64,000 nucleotides of DNA from Phycisphaeraceae bacterium (lineage in GTDB: Bacteria; Planctomycetota; Phycisphaerae; Phycisphaerales; UBA1924): positions 186,001-250,000 of the forward strand of contig JAHBXE010000001.1 of NCBI GenBank assembly GCA_019636625.1. The letters are read 5' to 3'. Below the pieces are notes generated by a model, which was given only the letters and a program-made list of their open reading frames with translations, did no database searches and was not told where the DNA came from. The position numbers were made by a program, and so were the translations under genes. Shown in pieces: positions 61,461-64,000 of the stretch. Numbering within the stretch: the first letter of the stretch is position 1; each line of letters starts with the position of its first letter.

Positions 61461-63590
61461 TCAGTCGTTCCGGTTCCGCTGGAATCGGATCAGCAAGGGC
61501 GAAAGGGCAAGAATGACCACGCCGGCGGCGCACGACGAGAGCACGAAAAGGAGGAAGAAGTCCGCCTGTCCACCAATGTTCCACGGCAGCTTTACTTCGC
61601 CTTCGATGATCGGATCGACGAGCGCGGCAACCTTGCCCGCGGACAATCCCGCGATGAAGGATGAGATGAACCAGATGCCCATCAGGCTCGACACGTGGTT
61701 CTTCGGAGCGGTCTTCGCGACGTACGAGAGGCCGGTGGGGGAGAGGATGATCTCGCCGACGGTGTGCAGGAAGTAGCACCCGCTGATGAAAATCATGCCG
61801 ACTTTGGGCACTCCGGAGTTCAGACGCATCGCGGCCATGAGCATGACGACGTAGCCGAGGCCGACGAAAATAAGGCCGATGCCGATCTTGGCGGGTTGGG
61901 GGATGAACCGATTCCGACGGGCCAGGTTGGCCCAGAAGACCCCGAAGATCGGCGCAAAGAGGATGATGAGCAAGGGGTTGATGGACTGGAACAGCGGGGT
62001 GGGCACGACAGAACCCGCGAATCGCCGGTCCGTGAGTTCATCGGTGAACGTGGTCAGCGAAGAGCCGGCCTGCTCAAAGGAAAGCCAGAAGAGCGCGTTG
62101 AAAAGCATGTAGAGGAAGATCGTGAACACAGGGCCGCGGTCGCCCGGAGCCTGCCGGGCGATGAACCACACGGCGTAGGCGATGGCCAGGGCGATGACCG
62201 AGAGGAACGCGATCTTCTGGGACATCAGGCGGTCGAACTGGTCGAGAACGCCAATGTGGAAAAGCCAGCCGATGGCGGCCGCGAGCAGCAGGCCGATCGG
62301 GAGCATGGCCATCGCGAGCGATCCCCGGCTTCCTGGGGGCTCGCCGATTCCCGCGAGGTACTTGTTCCGGTAGGTCAAGTAGGTGGCGATGCCCAGGATC
62401 ATGCCGACGGCGGCGGCGCCGAATCCGTAGTGCCAGCCGTACGTGGCGGCGAGCCAGCCGCAGACGATGTTGCAGGTAAAGGCGCCGACGTTGATCCCCA
62501 TGTAAAAGATGCTGAAGGCGGATTCGCGGCGCGGGTCGTCGCGGTTGTAGAGCTGGCCGACCATGACCGAAACGCAAGGCTTGAAGTGGCCGGTGCCGAT
62601 GGTGATCAGCGCCAGGCCGGTGACGAAGATGGACATGCCGTAGTCGTTCAAAGCCAACTGGCCGACACCGGAACACCAGAGCACGAGGTGGCCGAGCGTG
62701 ATGAGCAGTCCACCGACGACCATGGAGCGGTGGGTGCCGATGAGCTTGTCGGCGATGAGCCCGCCGAGGATCGGGAGAAGGTACACCATGCCGGTGTACC
62801 ACCCGTACAGGGTATTGGCCGACGACTTGATCCATGATCGGCCGCTGTCAATGCGGTTGATGTCGATTGAGAGCACGAAGTCGGGAGCGTCCGGCTTGCG
62901 CTGCGAGGCGGGCGGGATGTTCGTCGAGAGAACGCTGGTGCCGTCGTTGACCTTGAAGTAGACCTTGTAGTCCGGATCCTGCTTGTCCTTCTTTGATGGG
63001 TCGGCGGCGATTGCTTCGGCGCTGAAAGGACGATCCAGCTTGGTCGAGAGCTTGATGGTGCGATCGGTCGGATTGGTGACGCGGTAGTGAAGAACGCCGC
63101 CCCGTGCCGGTCGAGTTCCGGACTCGACGGCGAACGCGACGGGTTGCAGTCCCTCCGAAACCGGTGTCCACACCGTATTCTGGAACTGGTCGAGCTTGCC
63201 GGAGTCGGTTACCAGTTCAAACTTGAGTGGACCTGAATCCCCGGAGATAGCCTGGTCCAGATGTTCTCCGGGTTGACCGACAAACACCGTCAAAGGGAGG
63301 CGGAGCTTCATCGTCGGATGCTCGACCTTGTTCTGCTCTTCCTCCTTGGTCGGTACCGTGGTCTGGGAGACCTCGAGCCAGTTGGTGTAGCGGCCCGGTG
63401 CGACCTGGTGCGGCGCGAGCGCGGCCGTGAGGTAGAGCACGAGAAGGCCCCGCATGCCGTAGTAGCTGAACCGCTCCCACATCTCAACAAGGAACAGGAG
63501 GAACAGGCCCCGTGGATGGCCCAGAAACTCACTCGATTCACTGGAGAAGGTGGGAGGTTGCGAGTCCTGCGGGCCTTGAAATTGAGACAT
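61461..63590 (-). CDS. POT/PTR-family proton-dependent oligopeptide transporter with a large periplasmic insertion
   Basis: A protein of 709 residues. ATG 63590 follows AGGAG; an upstream in-frame ATG adds 20 residues without membrane character. The PTR signature EMWERFSYYGMRGLLVLYLT forms TM1 and its end (about 28-58). Residues ~62-255 are then soluble and beta-rich (KLRLPLTVFVGQPGEHL, GVLHYRVTNPTDRTIKLST), inserted before TM2, which starts NTLYGWYTGMVYLLPILGG. The rest (IGTGHFKPCVSVMVGQLY, FSIFYMGINVGAFTCNI) is normal for a major facilitator. Family members are usually ~450-500 residues. Confidence 0.92.
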   Translation of the reverse strand: MSQFQGPQDSQPPTFSSESSEFLGHPRGLFLLFLVEMWERFSYYGMRGLLVLYLTAALAPHQVAPGRYTNWLEVSQTTVPTKEEEQNKVEHPTMKLRLPLTVFVGQPGEHLDQAISGDSGPLKFELVTDSGKLDQFQNTVWTPVSEGLQPVAFAVESGTRPARGGVLHYRVTNPTDRTIKLSTKLDRPFSAEAIAADPSKKDKQDPDYKVYFKVNDGTSVLSTNIPPASQRKPDAPDFVLSIDINRIDSGRSWIKSSANTLYGWYTGMVYLLPILGGLIADKLIGTHRSMVVGGLLITLGHLVLWCSGVGQLALNDYGMSIFVTGLALITIGTGHFKPCVSVMVGQLYNRDDPRRESAFSIFYMGINVGAFTCNIVCGWLAATYGWHYGFGAAAVGMILGIATYLTYRNKYLAGIGEPPGSRGSLAMAMLPIGLLLAAAIGWLFHIGVLDQFDRLMSQKIAFLSVIALAIAYAVWFIARQAPGDRGPVFTIFLYMLFNALFWLSFEQAGSSLTTFTDELTDRRFAGSVVPTPLFQSINPLLIILFAPIFGVFWANLARRNRFIPQPAKIGIGLIFVGLGYVVMLMAAMRLNSGVPKVGMIFISGCYFLHTVGEIILSPTGLSYVAKTAPKNHVSSLMGIWFISSFIAGLSAGKVAALVDPIIEGEVKLPWNIGGQADFFLLFVLSSCAAGVVILALSPLLIRFQRNRND

Positions 63591-64000
63591 GAGTGCTCCT
63601 GACTGAGAGGGCACAGCATAACGGCGCGCGAAACGAGCGGAGGTTGACATCCCTCAACGAAGGCTCTGCTGGATGCGAGCGGGGGCGCAAGAAACGCAAG
63701 GTGCGACGGGAGAGGCACTTGGGTGTCAGGGTGGCCACCTGAAGCCGGGGAAGTGGCCAGCGAGAGCCGAAGTGCGGTGAAACTGGGGCGAATTCCCGCG
63801 AAGTAGCCGCTAACTCCAATTCGCGGAGTTGCCCTAGTTGATTGGATGTGCGTGTTCCGGTAACTTTCGCCCGAACGTCGACCCACCCCCAAGGAAGACG
63901 GAGCCGGGAACCTCGGCCCGTCAGAGCGGATCGGTGGCCAGGGTCGAGGCGCTGATCCGAAGCCGGGATGTGCCGTCCCCCCAAAGGCGGTGCGACCCGG
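63591..64000. other. Right-edge non-coding stretch
   Basis: This 410 bp stretch upstream of the transporter holds no frame with recognisable protein character. The 149-codon minus-strand frame at 63538-63984 has shadow-like Arg/Ser/Pro composition. One 7 bp inverted repeat is visible, GCGAATT (63788-63794) and AATTCGC (63818-63824), 23 bp apart. The transporter promoter should lie here. Confidence 0.5.

Noticed and set aside
63538..63984. 149-codon minus-strand frame at the right edge
   Set aside because: It overlaps the start of the transporter gene in another frame and is Arg/Ser/Pro-rich without motifs.
1..64000. CRISPR arrays, insertion sequences or prophage genes
   Set aside because: No regularly spaced direct repeats, transposase motifs, terminal inverted repeats or phage structural genes were seen.

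Overview
The window is a GC-rich bacterial chromosome segment that most likely comes from a Planctomycetota bacterium of the class Phycisphaerae. This is inferred from three secreted proteins ending in the paired Cys/Asn/Asp-rich 'GC-type dockerin' tail, an H-X(n)-DG pseudopilin, a C-terminally extended L9, the glmU-like/prs/rplY/pth/rpsF/ssb/rplI order, and frequent GTG/TTG starts with 1-4 bp stop/start overlaps. No phage, IS element or CRISPR array is visible.

Layout. (1) 1-2.7 kb: the 3' end of an M61-type peptidase, two small lipoproteins (NTF2-like and a triple YHS/TRASH-like protein) and an unknown protein, then tRNA-Gly(TCC). (2) 2.86-22.4 kb, minus strand: a nearly gap-free exopolysaccharide locus of 16 genes. 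It holds a priming sugar-1-phosphate transferase, an O-antigen-ligase/Wzy-like protein, two methyltransferases, a GT4-GT2 fusion, two hexapeptide acyltransferases, a Wzx-like flippase, a membrane-bound endonuclease/exonuclease/phosphatase-like protein, several glycosyltransferases, a CapK/PaaK-like ligase, a NodB-like deacetylase and a Wzz/Wzc-like protein with a degenerate kinase site. A UDP-GlcNAc-type dehydrogenase is divergent at 22.7 kb. No Wza exporter is in the window. (3) 24-29 kb: a PAC2 protein, a zinc alcohol dehydrogenase, a lipoprotein, and a minus-strand trio of STN-like secreted protein, ECF sigma factor and single-pass membrane protein. (4) 29-36 kb: prfB with a +1 frameshift site reading CTT-TAA, an LL-diaminopimelate aminotransferase-like gene, a small membrane protein, a three-gene 4-hydroxyproline catabolic operon with ATGA overlaps, and a second zinc ADH.

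(5) 36.3-43.3 kb: a SWIM zinc-finger protein, a structured non-coding element, tRNA-Gln(TTG), then the housekeeping cluster of a glmU-like nucleotidyltransferase, prs, rplY, pth, rpsF, ssb and rplI. (6) 43.3-54.9 kb: an extracellular polysaccharide and surface region with a GH13 amylase (dockerin tail), a divergent GH31 alpha-glucosidase, an esterase-like phytase-family protein, a pseudopilin, two more dockerin-tailed proteins and an orphan ABC solute-binding protein. (7) 55-63.6 kb: pyruvate kinase, an M50 peptidase, an Ig-like lipoprotein, an arginase/agmatinase-family enzyme, a membrane protein, galactokinase and a POT/PTR peptide transporter with a roughly 190-residue periplasmic insertion. 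The last 410 bp hold no gene I can support.

Working together, region 2 should build and export an acidic (UDP-GlcNAcA-containing), acylated and methylated polysaccharide. Region 6 would degrade alpha-glucans outside the cytoplasm, with galK and pyk feeding sugar into central metabolism. The hydroxyproline operon lacks only the final semialdehyde dehydrogenase. The observations most worth follow-up are the unusual prfB recoding site, the dockerin tails without a visible cohesin, the transporter insertion, and the set of catalytically altered proteins in the exopolysaccharide locus.
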